IMG/VR virus record: IMGVR_UViG_3300021365_000041
Span: 1 to 38,685 of that record
Direction: 5' to 3' (one strand)
Source: a virus
DNA: 38,685 bases
Shown here: piece after piece, positions 7,034-19,200 of the stretch
Layout: each line of letters starts with the position of its first letter
Position numbering within the stretch: the first letter of the stretch is position 1
Position numbers and translations under genes: made by a program
Notes under the pieces: generated by a model
What the model was told of the DNA's origin: nothing
The model's input: only the letters and a program-made list of their open reading frames with translations
The model's database searches: none

Positions 7034-7951
7034 TTATGATAATGACCAGCTAGCACTGTTTTGTGTTGGCGTACCCCAAGTATCAGCTAAAGTACCTGAA
7101 CTTGGATCACGAATCACTGTGGTCATTGTGAGTGTTCCGTCAATACTGTCTACGCCCGGTGTTGCAAGATCACTTAACGTTACAGCAAATGTAATAACGT
7201 TACCACTGATTGATGCGTCAATGTTGATAAAGTTTGTGGTATAGTTATAGGTTGTGCCGATCTGTTTGAAAATTGCAACAGCACTACCAGTTAGACTGTA
7301 TGCACCAGTACCTGTTAGTAATATAGTAGGGGTACCTGCTCCACCAATCTTGGTTGTTCCTGTATAAGCTGTACTGGCAATGGTTTTGTTTTCTCCAGGT
7401 GAGCCTTGCCCTGTCAGAACAATTGTACCAGTGTTACTCAGCAAGTTTGTCCAAGATGTGTTCTGATCTGACGTTGTACCACCTGAACGACTGAAACTCA
7501 TTCTAATCATGCCGCCAGCATTAAAAAAGTATCTTAACTGGTCAGCACTTGGAAATGTTATAGTTTTTGATGTTGTTGCACTTGATGTCCACGTACTGGT
7601 TGTTGTGGTTGCTGCAGAGGTGTCACTACCGCTGGCTGATGCATTGTTTTTTCCACTTTGAATTGCTGTGATATTTGCACTCAATGCGGCATAAGCTTCG
7701 ATGGTGTTGCCTGCTGTTGGATTTGTAATTGTTGTAATTGAAGTGCCTTGGTGTGTAGCTGCACTTGAAATTCTTGTTAACAGTGTTGCCCACTGTGTTG
7801 CAGTAATTGTTGCTCCTTGACTAACTGCTGCAATAGTATTTGTCTGCCCGTAACCATCACCACCAGAACCTGTTCCCCAAATAGTATTCACGTCTGTTGC
7901 GAAGTTATTATAGTCTCCTTCGAGGATGGTTGATCCTGATGAATATGTCAT
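7034..7951 (-). CDS. Virion structural protein, fibre-like (305 aa)
   Basis: It is rich in Thr, Ser, Gly and Ala with few charged residues, as is usual for phage fibre and decoration proteins. The N-terminus MTYSSGSTILEGDYNNFATDVN with IWGTGSGGDGYGQ (24-36) resembles the opening of structural proteins seen in marine T4-like phages. Later segments such as LRYFFNAGGMIRMSFSRSGG are also of that type. It contains no enzyme motif. It is the last gene before the terminator at 6978-7009. The ATG at 7951 has AAAGGG upstream and follows a 144-nt leader. Its exact place in the particle is unknown; a distal fibre or receptor-facing component is a reasonable inference. Confidence 0.7.
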   Translation of the reverse strand: MTYSSGSTILEGDYNNFATDVNTIWGTGSGGDGYGQTNTIAAVSQGATITATQWATLLTRISSAATHQGTSITTITNPTAGNTIEAYAALSANITAIQSGKNNASASGSDTSAATTTTSTWTSSATTSKTITFPSADQLRYFFNAGGMIRMSFSRSGGTTSDQNTSWTNLLSNTGTIVLTGQGSPGENKTIASTAYTGTTKIGGAGTPTILLTGTGAYSLTGSAVAIFKQIGTTYNYTTNFINIDASISGNVITFAVTLSDLATPGVDSIDGTLTMTTVIRDPSSGTLADTWGTPTQNSASWSLS

Positions 7952-8095
7952 TTCTTTATACTTTCCCTTTGTATTAGTAGGTTGTTTCCTACGCTACTAT
8001 CGACGGCGTTCTGTTTAAGTAAAGAGCATATTGCTCAGGCGTCATCATTTGTATATAGTAGTTGGGTCATTCCTTTTATAAAGCTATTTAGCTGT
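7952..8095 (-). other. 144-nt leader between two fibre genes, with weak late box and a 19-codon ORF
   Basis: This is the longest gap in the structural block. Near its start the minus strand carries GCTAAATA (8085-8092), a 6/8 match to the late box, within a short palindrome AGCTA-AA-TAGCT. Small hairpins follow, including GTAGG/CCTAC with a 6-nt loop. A short ORF at 7989-8048 is described separately. No strong promoter or terminator is seen. Confidence 0.35.
7989..8048 (-). CDS. Possible 19-aa leader peptide
   Basis: The ORF reads MMTPEQYALYLNRTPSIVA and then stops. It lies in the leader before the 305-aa fibre gene. The composition is protein-like, but there is no Shine-Dalgarno sequence at a suitable distance from either ATG, so translation is uncertain. 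It could be a remnant of a deleted gene, a leader peptide or chance. Confidence 0.2.
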   Translation of the reverse strand: MMTPEQYALYLNRTPSIVA

Positions 8096-9523
8096 TTACG
8101 CAATCTTAACAATTGCTTCTACACTGCCAAGACCGTCGTCTGTTTTGCTTTCTAAAGCTCTTCCAATCACATTGAATGCTGTTACTTCGTCTAAGTTTGC
8201 ACTTCTTGCTATACCATTACCTGCGCTTACAAGTCTGTCACCTTTTGCTACAAATCCCATTACGCTTACAGGTACTCGTCCGGTCATTGCAATTGCTGGA
8301 TGTGTTGCGTCTGTGCCGGCACCGCCGTTCATTAGATATGCTGGCTTGTCTGATACAACTCCAAACACACTGGAACTTAATTCGTCAATGCAAAGAGTAA
8401 CTTCGTTTGCGCCGCCCAGTTCAACAACTGTGCCTGCTGAGTATTCAGCGTCTGCATGAAAACGTTCTGCCATATCAGCGTACATTGCTGATGTTGCGAG
8501 AGCATGTACTGTATTAAATGCCACACTAGCACTGCCAATGTTTCCAATTCCAGTAGTGTTGTTGTTTGTAATGTTACCAACTGAGGCAGTGCCCAGTCCA
8601 ACTGACACATTACCAGCTGTAATGTTTCCTGTTGCCACTGCACTTGTGTTAATTGTTACAACTGCTGTCGCACCATCAATGGTTATAGCAGATGTTGTTA
8701 CACCGCCATCGTTAACCTTGAACACCATGTCTCCGTCTTGAGTCTGGTTCTGGATACTTATTTCTGTGCCAGTGACACTTAATTTTCCATCGCTGTCAGC
8801 ACCAAAAAGCAGGCCTGTGTCATTGAGTACACTCAGTGATCCAGTTGTTGATGTGCTTGCATCTGCTCTCATAAATGATGTGGAGTTTAGTGTATCGAGC
8901 GTATCAGCGTTTGTTGCGGTTCCGTTAAACACTGCGTTTGATACTGTAGTACTCATGTTCAAACCTGGACCAATAGTAGCAAATCCACTAAGTGCTGCTG
9001 CCGGAGTAAACGTAGCATCCTTACTGAAGATTGAAACAATGGTGTTGTTAACGTACATCAATACAACAACGTGATCGTTACCTGGTGCGCTATCTGTGAT
9101 TGTATCAACAATAGCACCTGATGTTCCTTCGCCACTTGTAAACGCAGGACCAATGGTAACAAATGCTGCACCGCTATATACTTTTAGCTGATCGTTTGTG
9201 GTATCAAACCAAAGATCACCAGCAACATTGGAAGTTGGCTGACTTGTAGATGCAATTGCGCCTGAAATTGATTTAAACAGTGTGCCGTTGTAAACTTTGA
9301 TAACGTTAGCGGTTTTATCATACCAAAGTTGACCTGTTAAAGGTGCACCTGGTGCGCTTGTGTTTGCAGCATTTTCAAGCAAACGTATGAAGTTCTCGCC
9401 TAAGAATTCACCATAGCCAGCATAGTTTTTACCTACTATGGTCTGACTCGAATCTGTGTTAATTGTACCATCTGCAACTACTGCAAAAATTGTACCATCT
9501 GTTAAATTAATGGTATATGCCAT
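8096..9523 (-). CDS. Tail-fibre-like structural protein with GDLW repeats and C-terminal processing-like domain (475 aa)
   Basis: The N-terminal half contains two copies of a fibre repeat of the form G-x-L-W-[YF]-D-x-T-x-x-x-x-K-V-Y-x-G: GQLWYDKTANVIKVYNGT (near 64-81) and GDLWFDTTNDQLKVYSGA (near 102-119). The middle is Ser/Thr/Asn-rich, as in beta-structured fibre shafts. The last 130 residues (from YADMAERFHADAEYSAG) form a distinct domain with AIAMTGRVPVSVMG and KGDRLVSAGNG. This resembles the C-terminal peptidase G2/intramolecular-chaperone type domains of phage fibres; that match is from memory and not certain. The ATG at 9523 has CGGAG upstream and two tandem late-promoter boxes, which suggests strong late expression. 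Confidence 0.75.
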   Translation of the reverse strand: MAYTINLTDGTIFAVVADGTINTDSSQTIVGKNYAGYGEFLGENFIRLLENAANTSAPGAPLTGQLWYDKTANVIKVYNGTLFKSISGAIASTSQPTSNVAGDLWFDTTNDQLKVYSGAAFVTIGPAFTSGEGTSGAIVDTITDSAPGNDHVVVLMYVNNTIVSIFSKDATFTPAAALSGFATIGPGLNMSTTVSNAVFNGTATNADTLDTLNSTSFMRADASTSTTGSLSVLNDTGLLFGADSDGKLSVTGTEISIQNQTQDGDMVFKVNDGGVTTSAITIDGATAVVTINTSAVATGNITAGNVSVGLGTASVGNITNNNTTGIGNIGSASVAFNTVHALATSAMYADMAERFHADAEYSAGTVVELGGANEVTLCIDELSSSVFGVVSDKPAYLMNGGAGTDATHPAIAMTGRVPVSVMGFVAKGDRLVSAGNGIARSANLDEVTAFNVIGRALESKTDDGLGSVEAIVKIA

Positions 9524-9548
9524 TTGTTTCTACTCCGTTTTCCAAGTG

Positions 9549-9556
9549 TATTTATA
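9549..9556 (-). promoter_or_regulatory. T4-type late promoter box (TATAAATA, exact)
   Basis: The minus strand reads exactly TATAAATA, the T4 late consensus recognised by gp55-RNA polymerase. It lies 25 nt upstream of the fibre gene start at 9523, outside any coding region. Confidence 0.75.
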
Positions 9557-9573
9557 TGTATATATTATACACA

Positions 9574-9581
9574 TATTTATG
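9574..9581 (-). promoter_or_regulatory. Second, upstream late promoter box (CATAAATA)
   Basis: The minus strand reads CATAAATA, the same variant found upstream of gp6 and of the first baseplate gene. It overlaps the stop codon of the gene at 9577 and lies 25 nt before the exact TATAAATA box, so the two form a tandem pair. Confidence 0.5.
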
Positions 9582-10245
9582 TTGCGCTCAAATTTGTTAA
9601 TGTTTGAATACGCACTGTGTAATCAATCTGGATCTGTCTGTTTAATGATTTTTGAACTGGATGGAAAATAACATGAGTAATCAATCTCAGGTCAGTTGCA
9701 CTGCCATTCCAAGTTTTTAATCCTAGTTCATCGAACACATAGTCTCCATTAAAATCTGTTGAATTGTCAAAAGCCTGTTGTCCACTAGGCTCGCCGTAAT
9801 CCAAAAGACAGCTAACTAAAATATCTGAATACACTTTACCTGTAGTATGTGTAACAGTTAAGTTGTTACGAGCAGTGTCAGTGTTTGCTGCACTGTTGTC
9901 GTCTACAACCTTTGAATATGTTGGGTTGTACAGGTTGGCGTTTTGCCCAGTAGTGTTGGGCGGCAAGTAAGTGATAACTCCTGTTGGGTCAACACTGCTA
10001 CCGCCGTTGCCAAATGCCATCTCGTAAATTTGACCAATGTTTTTGTTTGCAAGACTGTTTGCCAGTGCTTCACTGATGTTCTCATAGTGGATAGCATTTC
10101 GCTTGTCTACAATAACTTCGCCACTGTTGGGGTCGAAGATTTTGATGTGTCCACTGATGGCAACCTGGCCATTTTCGTTGGGACGTTTTTGTTCTTGATC
10201 TTGTTTCACTATGGTCTCATCAATGTTGTTGTTTTCTAATTCCAT
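9577..10245 (-). CDS. Virion structural protein (222 aa)
   Basis: The protein begins with an acidic, Asn/Gln-rich stretch of about 25 residues. A beta-rich domain follows: VAISGHIKIFDPNSGEVI (28-45), then NAIHYENISEALANSLANK, MAFGNGGSSVDPTG and VFDELGLKTWNG. The pattern FGNGG...DPTG...LPPNT is familiar from baseplate- or fibre-associated structural proteins of marine T4-like phages, but I cannot assign a T4 number. It is encoded 19 nt after the giant structural gene with a modest AGG Shine-Dalgarno sequence, so it belongs to the same transcript. A role at the fibre attachment region is inferred from position. Confidence 0.65.
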   Translation of the reverse strand: MELENNNIDETIVKQDQEQKRPNENGQVAISGHIKIFDPNSGEVIVDKRNAIHYENISEALANSLANKNIGQIYEMAFGNGGSSVDPTGVITYLPPNTTGQNANLYNPTYSKVVDDNSAANTDTARNNLTVTHTTGKVYSDILVSCLLDYGEPSGQQAFDNSTDFNGDYVFDELGLKTWNGSATDLRLITHVIFHPVQKSLNRQIQIDYTVRIQTLTNLSAT

Positions 10246-10264
10246 GCTGTATTTACCTATCTAG

Positions 10265-13200
10265 TTACCCTTGGTCCTTAAGAAACAGTGCCGCAGGAGT
10301 TGTTTGTTCTTGCAACGCAATTCCGTTGCTTGCAGTGCTTGCACCTTGTGCATACATTACCTTGCCAGTGACTATACTAATATCAATTTCGCTGCCACTA
10401 GCCGGAGCAGTAACAAATGTAACTTCAACCTGGGTCGAGTCAACTTGTGTTATTGTATAGTCAGTGTTTGGTGTTTGTAATGTTCCGCCAACACTTACGC
10501 GAACTGATTCGTCAAGCTCGGTGCTATCAATTCCAGTAGGCACAACAATGTTACTGCCAATAAATGTTAATGTACTACCATCGCCGCTATTGGTACTATC
10601 AGTTGTGGTTACTTCTTGGTATTGTGTTGGTAACTGTTCACCAGGTCCGACGTCACTTGCTACTGTGCCAATTGCATGAACACTTGCACCAGTGCCCGCT
10701 GTGCCTCTACGCAATCCACTCACACTGTTGTTACTTGTATTGCGCACTCTGTATGTTACTCGTTCTGCACCTACCATAACCTGACCAAAAATGTTCGAAG
10801 CAAGATTTGGCTCACTAAGTTTTGATACATCTTTGAAGTAAAGGACATCGTCAGTTTGAGCAACTGCTTGTGCAAGTTCTGTGGTATTGCCGTTATTAAG
10901 TCTTAGTAGTTTTTGATTGCCTAGCATATCCTGGAAGATACGGAAGTTCAAACTGTCTGGAACTACATCCATTGTAAACATAGTAACTGCTAGTACATCA
11001 GCGGCACCAAGGATACTACCACTTACTGTAAGAATACTAAGTCCGTCAGTGCCTATGCTTAAATCAAATCCAGCGCCTGCAGAAATCTGATCGCCGTTCA
11101 GTGTCACTGATATACGTCCTGGATCTGTTATCAGTCTGCCCAGTGCAAAGTTGTTGGTATCAATGGTTGATCCAACAGTAAAATCAAATGGCCCGTCATC
11201 GTAATCGCTTTCGTCAAATGCAGTACCTGTGGTAACACCCTGAGTGGTTGGGCCAACAAATACTTTGGTCAATATATCTTGCTGTGCAGTATCATTGTAT
11301 GTGTATACTGTAAATTCTGCAGCCGGGATAGCACCAACACGCAACAACAGATCACTGGTATTAACTATGGTATAATCAGCTTCAGTGGTAACTGCAATTT
11401 TGATATCAGCGCCAGTTGCAGGTAGTGCATCAGTATTGAACTCTACATAACGGTCGCTACTTCCATCCCATGTACTCAGTGTCCAGTCAACTTCTAGGGT
11501 CTTCTGCACATTGTCAACATACACCAATACATCATTGTCAGCAATCAATGACTGGTCTGTCTTGTCAGCAGTTGGAAGATAGTAAGGGCCAAGGCTTGAT
11601 CCATCAGCAGTGTATTCAATTCCTGATGGTGGACGCAGTCTAAACCCGTTGCGTTCAACTTCCATGTTGGCAATGTTTGTGCCTTGTAAACTGTTTGTTA
11701 AAGGATACTGCGAACTGGATCCATCATATGCAAAGTATTGCGCTATTGGAGTGCTCCACGAATACTGTGTTGGCGTTGTTGCACCTAGTGCAACAAAGGT
11801 TACCCAATCAGTTACAAGTGGTTGTGTGGTAAAGGTTACCACAGTTGCAAAACTTCCGCTGGCCGCATAGGTATAGTCTGTGGTGATTTCACCATTGACG
11901 AACACAACCATTTCAACAATTTCACTGTAAGCAACAGTGATAATTTGTGTACTGTTTGATATAGTGTTTCCAACAAAACTTTCTTTGTATAGTTGTGATC
12001 CGCCGCCTATACCCCAAACTGTAAGAGACATTGTGTCACCAATTGATGCACCAGCGTTCACTGTGACTGTTTTGGCTACCCAGTTCACTGTGTAATTACT
12101 TGGTGAGATGTTTTGTGTTACTGTGTCATTAATAACATCAATGCCAACTGGATGAAGCATCAAAGCACTAAAGTTTATAACTGTGCCAATACCAGTGTAT
12201 TCAACATTAATGGTTTTGATATCAAACCCATGTCCATTACTGTTCCAGTCACTGCCTGGGCGAGTATAAACTTTAAGGTCAAGTGTATCAAACTCGCTTC
12301 CAGGAATTAGTTCTTCTGGAGCATGCGAACTGTATGTGTCAATAAACCCGCCGCCTTCGACATTGATGTCAGTAGCTCTAATACCAAGATATGTGTCTGT
12401 AAATGCACTTTCATAGATAGCATCAAGAATACCCGGATCATATGTTGGCAATCCTTCTGGACCAAAGTCAAGGTTATCAAATGGATTGATATCAAAGTTG
12501 CCAACATCAAATCCTGTATTCTGATCAAAGTCTGGACCCTCAACTTGTACGCCAGGATAATCAATTCCTGTCATTACTTGTGCTAGTTCTCTACCTGGAT
12601 CTCTTGGATCCGGAGTGTACAAACCTATTGTTCTGTCAGCACCGTCTAATGTGTTAGGATCAACTTTCGTGTAGTTGTCAGGATCAAACGCTGTACCACT
12701 TGTAAAGTTAGCAGTAACACTGTATACCTCTGGAAGAGTTACGTCAATTACACCAACTGTTGGGACTGGAAATCTAACCAGTTCTCCAGCAGTATATGCA
12801 GTACTAGCAGTCCAGTCTTTTACTTGACTGGTGTATGTGATTCTATCATACTTGATTGTGGTTGTAATGTCACGCACCAAGTTTGGAGTCAGAACGGCTA
12901 CCGCAGTTGCTCCTGTTCCATTACCGCCTGTTATAGTAAGCGTTGGTGTAGTGGTGTACCCACTACCTGGGGTTACCACTGTGACTCCGACAACATTACC
13001 AGCAGTGTTAACTCGTGCTTCCATTACAGCTTGAGTGGTTGCATCACCGGTTACAACCACTTGTGGTGCAACAGTGTAGCCTGTGCCTCCGGCTATTACA
13101 GTTACACTGGCAACTATTAACTTATAATTGTTAATCCATTGACTGTATGGCCATGCTTGCCAAATTGGTGCAGTACTTGGGAAACTGCTTAATGAGCTTG

Positions 13201-16200
13201 GCTCCTCAATGTTTTCATCTAGTATAGGACTCACAAACCGCTGTCTTAGTTCGTCATAGTACGCCGGCAAGTCAAAGTCTGTTTCGTTACCTAGGTATGT
13301 GTCTTCGCCTTCATATCTTAGATTAAACTCGCGCACCTGCACATGATATGGCTTAACTTCATTGATATATTCACTAACAAAGTCTTGATTATCACGCCTA
13401 AATATTGGATACTCAATCAAATCACGGATTTTGTGGTTAACATCAATCAATGATGTTTTAAACAACCAATCCGGAGCTGCTTGTTCACTCATAATAAATT
13501 CAAATGTTTGTATAAGCAATTCGTTGCGATAGATCAATAAATCAGTTGTAAAGATTTCTTGATTGAGTGCTTTGAGAATCTGACGTGTTTCTGTAGTAGG
13601 TGCCTGATCAAAACGTTGTGCATCAAATACTTCCGTGTCAAATCCAAAACGTCCTATTGTGTAATTCCATATAGTCTCGTCAATAGCAAATGTGCCATCT
13701 TCTAACCAAACTCTAATCCATTCAGCTGATGCTGCATTGTACTGATAGATTTCAACTTTTCCAAAACTATTAGTTTGAACTTTTGCATACTCGCCATTGC
13801 TTACATTCTGCAATGCCAGTAAATCGCTGTATAGTGCTACTTCAACTTCGGGCTTGTCTGACAGATTGTATCTGGTTACACCATCAATGGTAAGTCCTGC
13901 CCAATCAACATAATTCCAATAAAGTTTTGTATCATAGTTTTGTACTCTTGATAGGAGCAGTATTTTTCCTGCTTGTACAGTATAAATTGTCCACAGTCCT
14001 TCATTGGTGCTGTCGCTTTGTACAAGGTAATTGTATCCAACTGGGACTAAACGCAAGTCTTGATAGGTTAGTTCGGCATAGGTTGCGACTCGTTTATCCC
14101 AGGTTCCGCTTGCACTTGTTGGCTCGGGTTCTTCACTGTTTAGCAGTTTAAATGTTTTGCTTTCTGCTGTTGGGAACAGTGCTACGATTTTATTTGCACG
14201 AGTTAAGTAGTTTTCAAGTGCAAGGAACCTATTCACAAATAAACTTTGCCTTGGACGGAAACTTACGCCATATCTGTCAGCAACACCCAGTGTTTCATCT
14301 GGTACCAGGTTGCCTAGTGTATCTTCACCGCAGAAACTGTCAAGGAACTTTCTATAAAGTCCAGCGCCAAGGAAGCTCTTGCTGTCGTCAACAGTGATAA
14401 GATCATATTCAGCATGCACATTATCAGTGTTGGCAATTTTATCAAATTCAACATGTAAAATTGTATCAGTGGCACTGATTAAATCTCTACAGTTGTAGAG
14501 AGCTAATGTGTTTTGTGCAATAGCCGCAATATAGGTAATGCCGCTACTACGAGGATTTGCAATATACTGCTCAATTGCACTTGAGCTCAATGTTTTACCT
14601 ACCGGAACTGCTACATTGCCTTTTACCCAATAATAGTAATAGGTAATAAATGTGCCAGCACTATCAAGCGCACTGCTTACAGTGTAGCTTGTGGTATTGT
14701 ACACTGTTCCATTGCCTGCGTATTGTGCAGGAGGTACTGTATTTTGTGTCCATTCATATACATCTACACTTGATCCATCAAAAAGCTGTCCCCAACGTCT
14801 TGCTTTGTATTCAATGGTGTCTTGATGATAATCAATAAACCTCACAGTTGACAAATCCCACCAAAACTCACCTAAGTAAGTGGAATTCCACTGTGTTCCA
14901 TAGTTGTTGACTGGCCCAGTGTTATACGCTGCAGGATCAATACTGCCAATGTAATTGATGTTTGCTCGAGCTACTCCAAGTATTTTACCTTGTAGTGGAT
15001 CAACAAAGTCAAGATAGTTAGTTACGTTGTTACTGATTTTATTGTATGTAAACACACTGTTAAGCAATGCTGCATCAACAATTGGTTGTTGATTGTAAAT
15101 TGCCTTCCAAGCAGGATCTCTGTTTGCGTTTGTGAGTTGACTAACACGACCAAAGTCGCCTGTGCTATCACCAAGGTCATCATTAGGTGCACCCACTAAC
15201 AAGATACCGTCACTGTAGTTAACGGCTGTTCCAAACCTGTCAAGACTGGCAATGCTGGTATCATATACCTGCTGGCCAAACACAAACTTACCGGTATTTG
15301 TTGCACTTGCATTTGCGGCAAGCAAGAAATCATATGTGTAAACAACACCAGATTCAGCAAGCGGGTCAAGGAAGTTTTGACTCCTGCTGTCAAAATAGGT
15401 GGTACTGCTATCAAATGTGGTTGGTAAAAATGCTGTTGCATCTGGCGACCCAACAACCAGTGTTGTTGCTGTGTTGTCAATGTTTACGCTAGTACCAAAG
15501 TGCCCAAATGCATACACAATTGGCGGCGCAACTGTTTGTGCATATATAATCGGAGTAAGGCCAAGATCAGCAAATGCGCCAGGTGTGCTACCAGGTCCTG
15601 GTAACACTTGCAATTTAATAAATTCTTCTCCAGCAACAACATTTTCTAGAGTAAGTTGTAATTTTCCACTCACTTCAGTTGCAACAACGTTTGGAATATT
15701 AGCAGTTGTAATATCAGTAACAAGACTGGCAACTGTAGTACCTGTCAGTGTTACATAGTAGTTGTTGATTCTAATACTGTCGCCAATTGTAAGCAAAGGA
15801 TTTGCAGTATTGCCTGTGATTGTGCCGTACAGTCTTGCTTGGTTCATCCAGCGTTCAACTGATCCGCCTTCTGGAATAATTGCACTGTCGTTTGGCATGC
15901 CCAAGTACATACTGCAATTTGTAGAACATTGATCAACTGCACTAGCAAAGTTATAACCTGTGCCTGGAGTAGGTGACTGAATAGTTTGCATCAAGCGGAA
16001 TGTATTTGTTTCAATTTCAATGATATCACCAACTTGCAGTACAATCGGGTTGGCAGTTGTACCAATTGTTATAGCACTGCCAACAACACTGTACTGTGAG
16101 TTATTTGCATTGCCTGGTGCTATCAAGTAAGTGCCATTCAGTATAACACCGGGTGTTCCAACTGGCGCATCAGCAACAGTATAAGTTACAATAGTCGCAT

Positions 16201-19200
16201 CAGTAACCTGGAAACGTTGGACACTTCTATCAAAAATGTGTGCTGTCCCAGCAAGTGTGCTTGTGCCAACTGTGTCGTTTGGCGCACCAACAAGAATTTG
16301 TCTGCCGTCTGTTGTTGTTGCAAGACTGTTGCCAAATCTGCCTGCGCCAATAACACTAGCAGGTGCCGAGATAGTTGAAACAAAGTCCCAATGTGTTTGC
16401 GCATTAATAAGAATTTCCGTACCAGTTGCTGGCGCACTTACAAAGGTAATATTAGGAGAACTAAACGTGTAATCATATGTTGGACGCTGCAATACATCGT
16501 TCACATACAATGCAAAGCTGTACTCGTCAGTTGCAGTAAACACGCTACCAATGTCATATACCGTTGTCACGTTATTACCAACAAATTGTTTGCTTTGCAA
16601 TCTAATAATTCTAATAGTATCACCATTGTTTGGTGCTGTTACAAACTGCACTGTCTGTAGGCCGCCGCTTTCTACCAGTGACCAATCAGAACCAGCAACA
16701 GTTGCAAGGTTGTTCTTGGTAACACCAAGTTGTGTTTGTGCTGTTACTAGGTTATTGTCGACCACAATAGTCGGTTCAATTACAAACGTTTTTGTAGTTC
16801 CGTCGCCAACAAAATCTAATCGTTGTGTTTGTACGTCTTCTCTGGTATACGCATACACTTTGTTATCAGCTGGTTCAGAAATATACATCCAGCGTTCGTC
16901 ATTGCTGACTGCAACAGCATAGCCAAACTCGTATGCAATATTTTGTCCAATGAATAGTTGTGTTTGCCTATAGGTGCCGTTGTCACCATTTCTGTTTATT
17001 GCTACGGCATAGCCTTTGCTGCTATTTGATACTGGTGCGCCTGCAACTGCCCAATCATATTGTCCTGATGCCAAGCTGGACCCAAATCCACTAAAGCCAG
17101 TTGCTCCTGGTTTAACAATACTTGTTTCGACATAGTTGCCATCTGCTTTATTGTAAGTGTACACTCCACCTGCGCCACTGTTATGCCCTGGAGCGCCAAC
17201 TAGTGCTCCTTGATTGCGCAATCCTTGGGCAATGGTTGTACCAAAAAGATCGTTGATCACTGGCGTAGCGGCCGAAAGTTCTGTTGGTGTAGCAAACGGA
17301 TTAATTTTTTCTAACACAGCCCAGTTATCGGTGCCGTCATTGTCTACCCATACCTGATTGCCGGCACTGATTACTGTTGCAAAACTTAGATTACCAACAT
17401 CACTTGCTTGTGCAACTCGCACACTTTCAAGTTTGAAACAAACACCGTCACCTGTTAGTGAAGTTGTGTCGCCTGCTAGTGCAAGTGAAACATTTATTTG
17501 TTTTAGTCCTGGCACGCCGTCAACAATATATGCACCGTCAACCCCGTCGTTAAAATACTTTATCACAATCCTGTCATTAACCAACAATCCGTGGTTTACA
17601 TCAAACGAGATTGTGCATGTTCCGTTTAAGTTATCAAATACACTGACCACACTAGCACTAACCAAGTTAGTTCTGTAAATATTCCAGTCATAGCTGTTAG
17701 CTTTGGCTACCCAAATATTGGTTCCAACATCAATGGTTTCAAGATTGTTGATAACAGCGGTTAGATCATTGTAGTCAAAAACTTTTATATCAACATCATC
17801 GTAGTTTACATAACCAGCAGTCGGTAAGCCAAGATCTTCTGGTGTTTGTGTTACTGTTGGCAAGATGTTTTTATTGGTAATCTTATAGCTTTCTTTCCAG
17901 ATATTGTCAACCAACACTGTTTGATTTGCTGGATTGACTTCACCAGGGTCAATTACTGCAATTGTACTTGGATTACTTAATAATTTGCTTTCATCTAGGC
18001 GCAGTTCAAAATAACTTCTGTTTGCATTTGCACCATAGATACCGCGTTGTATTGCCCAGTTCTCGAAGATCTCATATTCTGCCTCTTCTTTTCCAAGATT
18101 TGCACTAGTAAAGATTTCTGCAGCAGTAATAGTGCCTTTGGTTCCCAAGAACTGTCTGTACAATCCAACTTGACTGATGTCATCTAAGTTTAAGTTTTGC
18201 ATATACTGTCTTGGGCGGAAGCCAATAAGTCCAAAACCCAGTAAGTCAGCATCTTGTTCTAAGTTTGCAGTGTTTGCATCATAGTTGTTTCGTATGCTAT
18301 CTGCTTTGGTTGCAAGGTTGGGCAGCAATCCTGTTTGGATTCTTTCATAGTCGCTTCTAATCCAATCAGCAAACACAAATGTTTCACCGGGCGGCAACAG
18401 TCTGGTTGCACTCCAGTATGCGTTTTTGTATTCAACAATCTGCCCTTTGGTGTATGCTACGTTCGGCACCCACTCTTCGATGTTGTCTTGGTTGAGAATA
18501 AATCCTTGTGCATCCAGTGTACCATTCCAGTCAAAGACTGTGTAGCCGTTTATCAACAGTCGTGCTTGACGAGCGGCTGTCTTTGGTTCATAAATCAAAT
18601 CATTGAAGATACTGGTATTATCAAACACAATAATGTGTTCGTAACTGGTAAATCTTGCATTTAGGAAACTAAATGTTTGATTGTCAAGCGCAACCAATTT
18701 CAATTCATTTCCTAGTCTTTCAACAGCAAAGTCTTTGTTCTCCATTGGCCCAAAGTTTTGATTGAGCATAACATCGTTGATGTTTTCTTCGCCTAATCCT
18801 TCAACTACGCTGAATGGTTGACTAAGTGTTATCTGGTTGGCGCCAGGGTTAAGATTGATTAAACTACCGGATGTCCAGCTCTGCCCGACCCAATATAAAA
18901 ACTCTTGAGCCATTTGTCCCCAGTTCAGTATAATTCCATTTTCAGTATTGTCAAATGTCATGCCCTGACTGGTTAGATATGCACCGTAACTGTTTAAGAA
19001 GTCAACTACTGCACTGGTTGTGGTAAATTCATATCCATAAGGAATCTGAACTACAGTTTTGCTGTAATCATTTGCAACTCTTACTGTTTGCCCGCTAACT
19101 GTGATTGTGCTAAAGTTACCATTGGTTAGGCTTTTAAGTATTTCAAAGTAAGGACGATCTTGCGAGTACCCACTTACACTATAACCAGTTGCTGTGCGTT

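Noticed and set aside
8145-8459. A 104-aa plus-strand frame within the fibre gene
   Set aside because: Antisense to the conserved C-terminal domain of the fibre protein.
10249-10256. GGTAAATA as a late promoter before the 222-aa gene
   Set aside because: It lies only a few bases from the ATG, so transcription would begin inside the gene. The similar GGTAAATA just before gp25 has the same problem. They more likely belong to the ribosome binding region.
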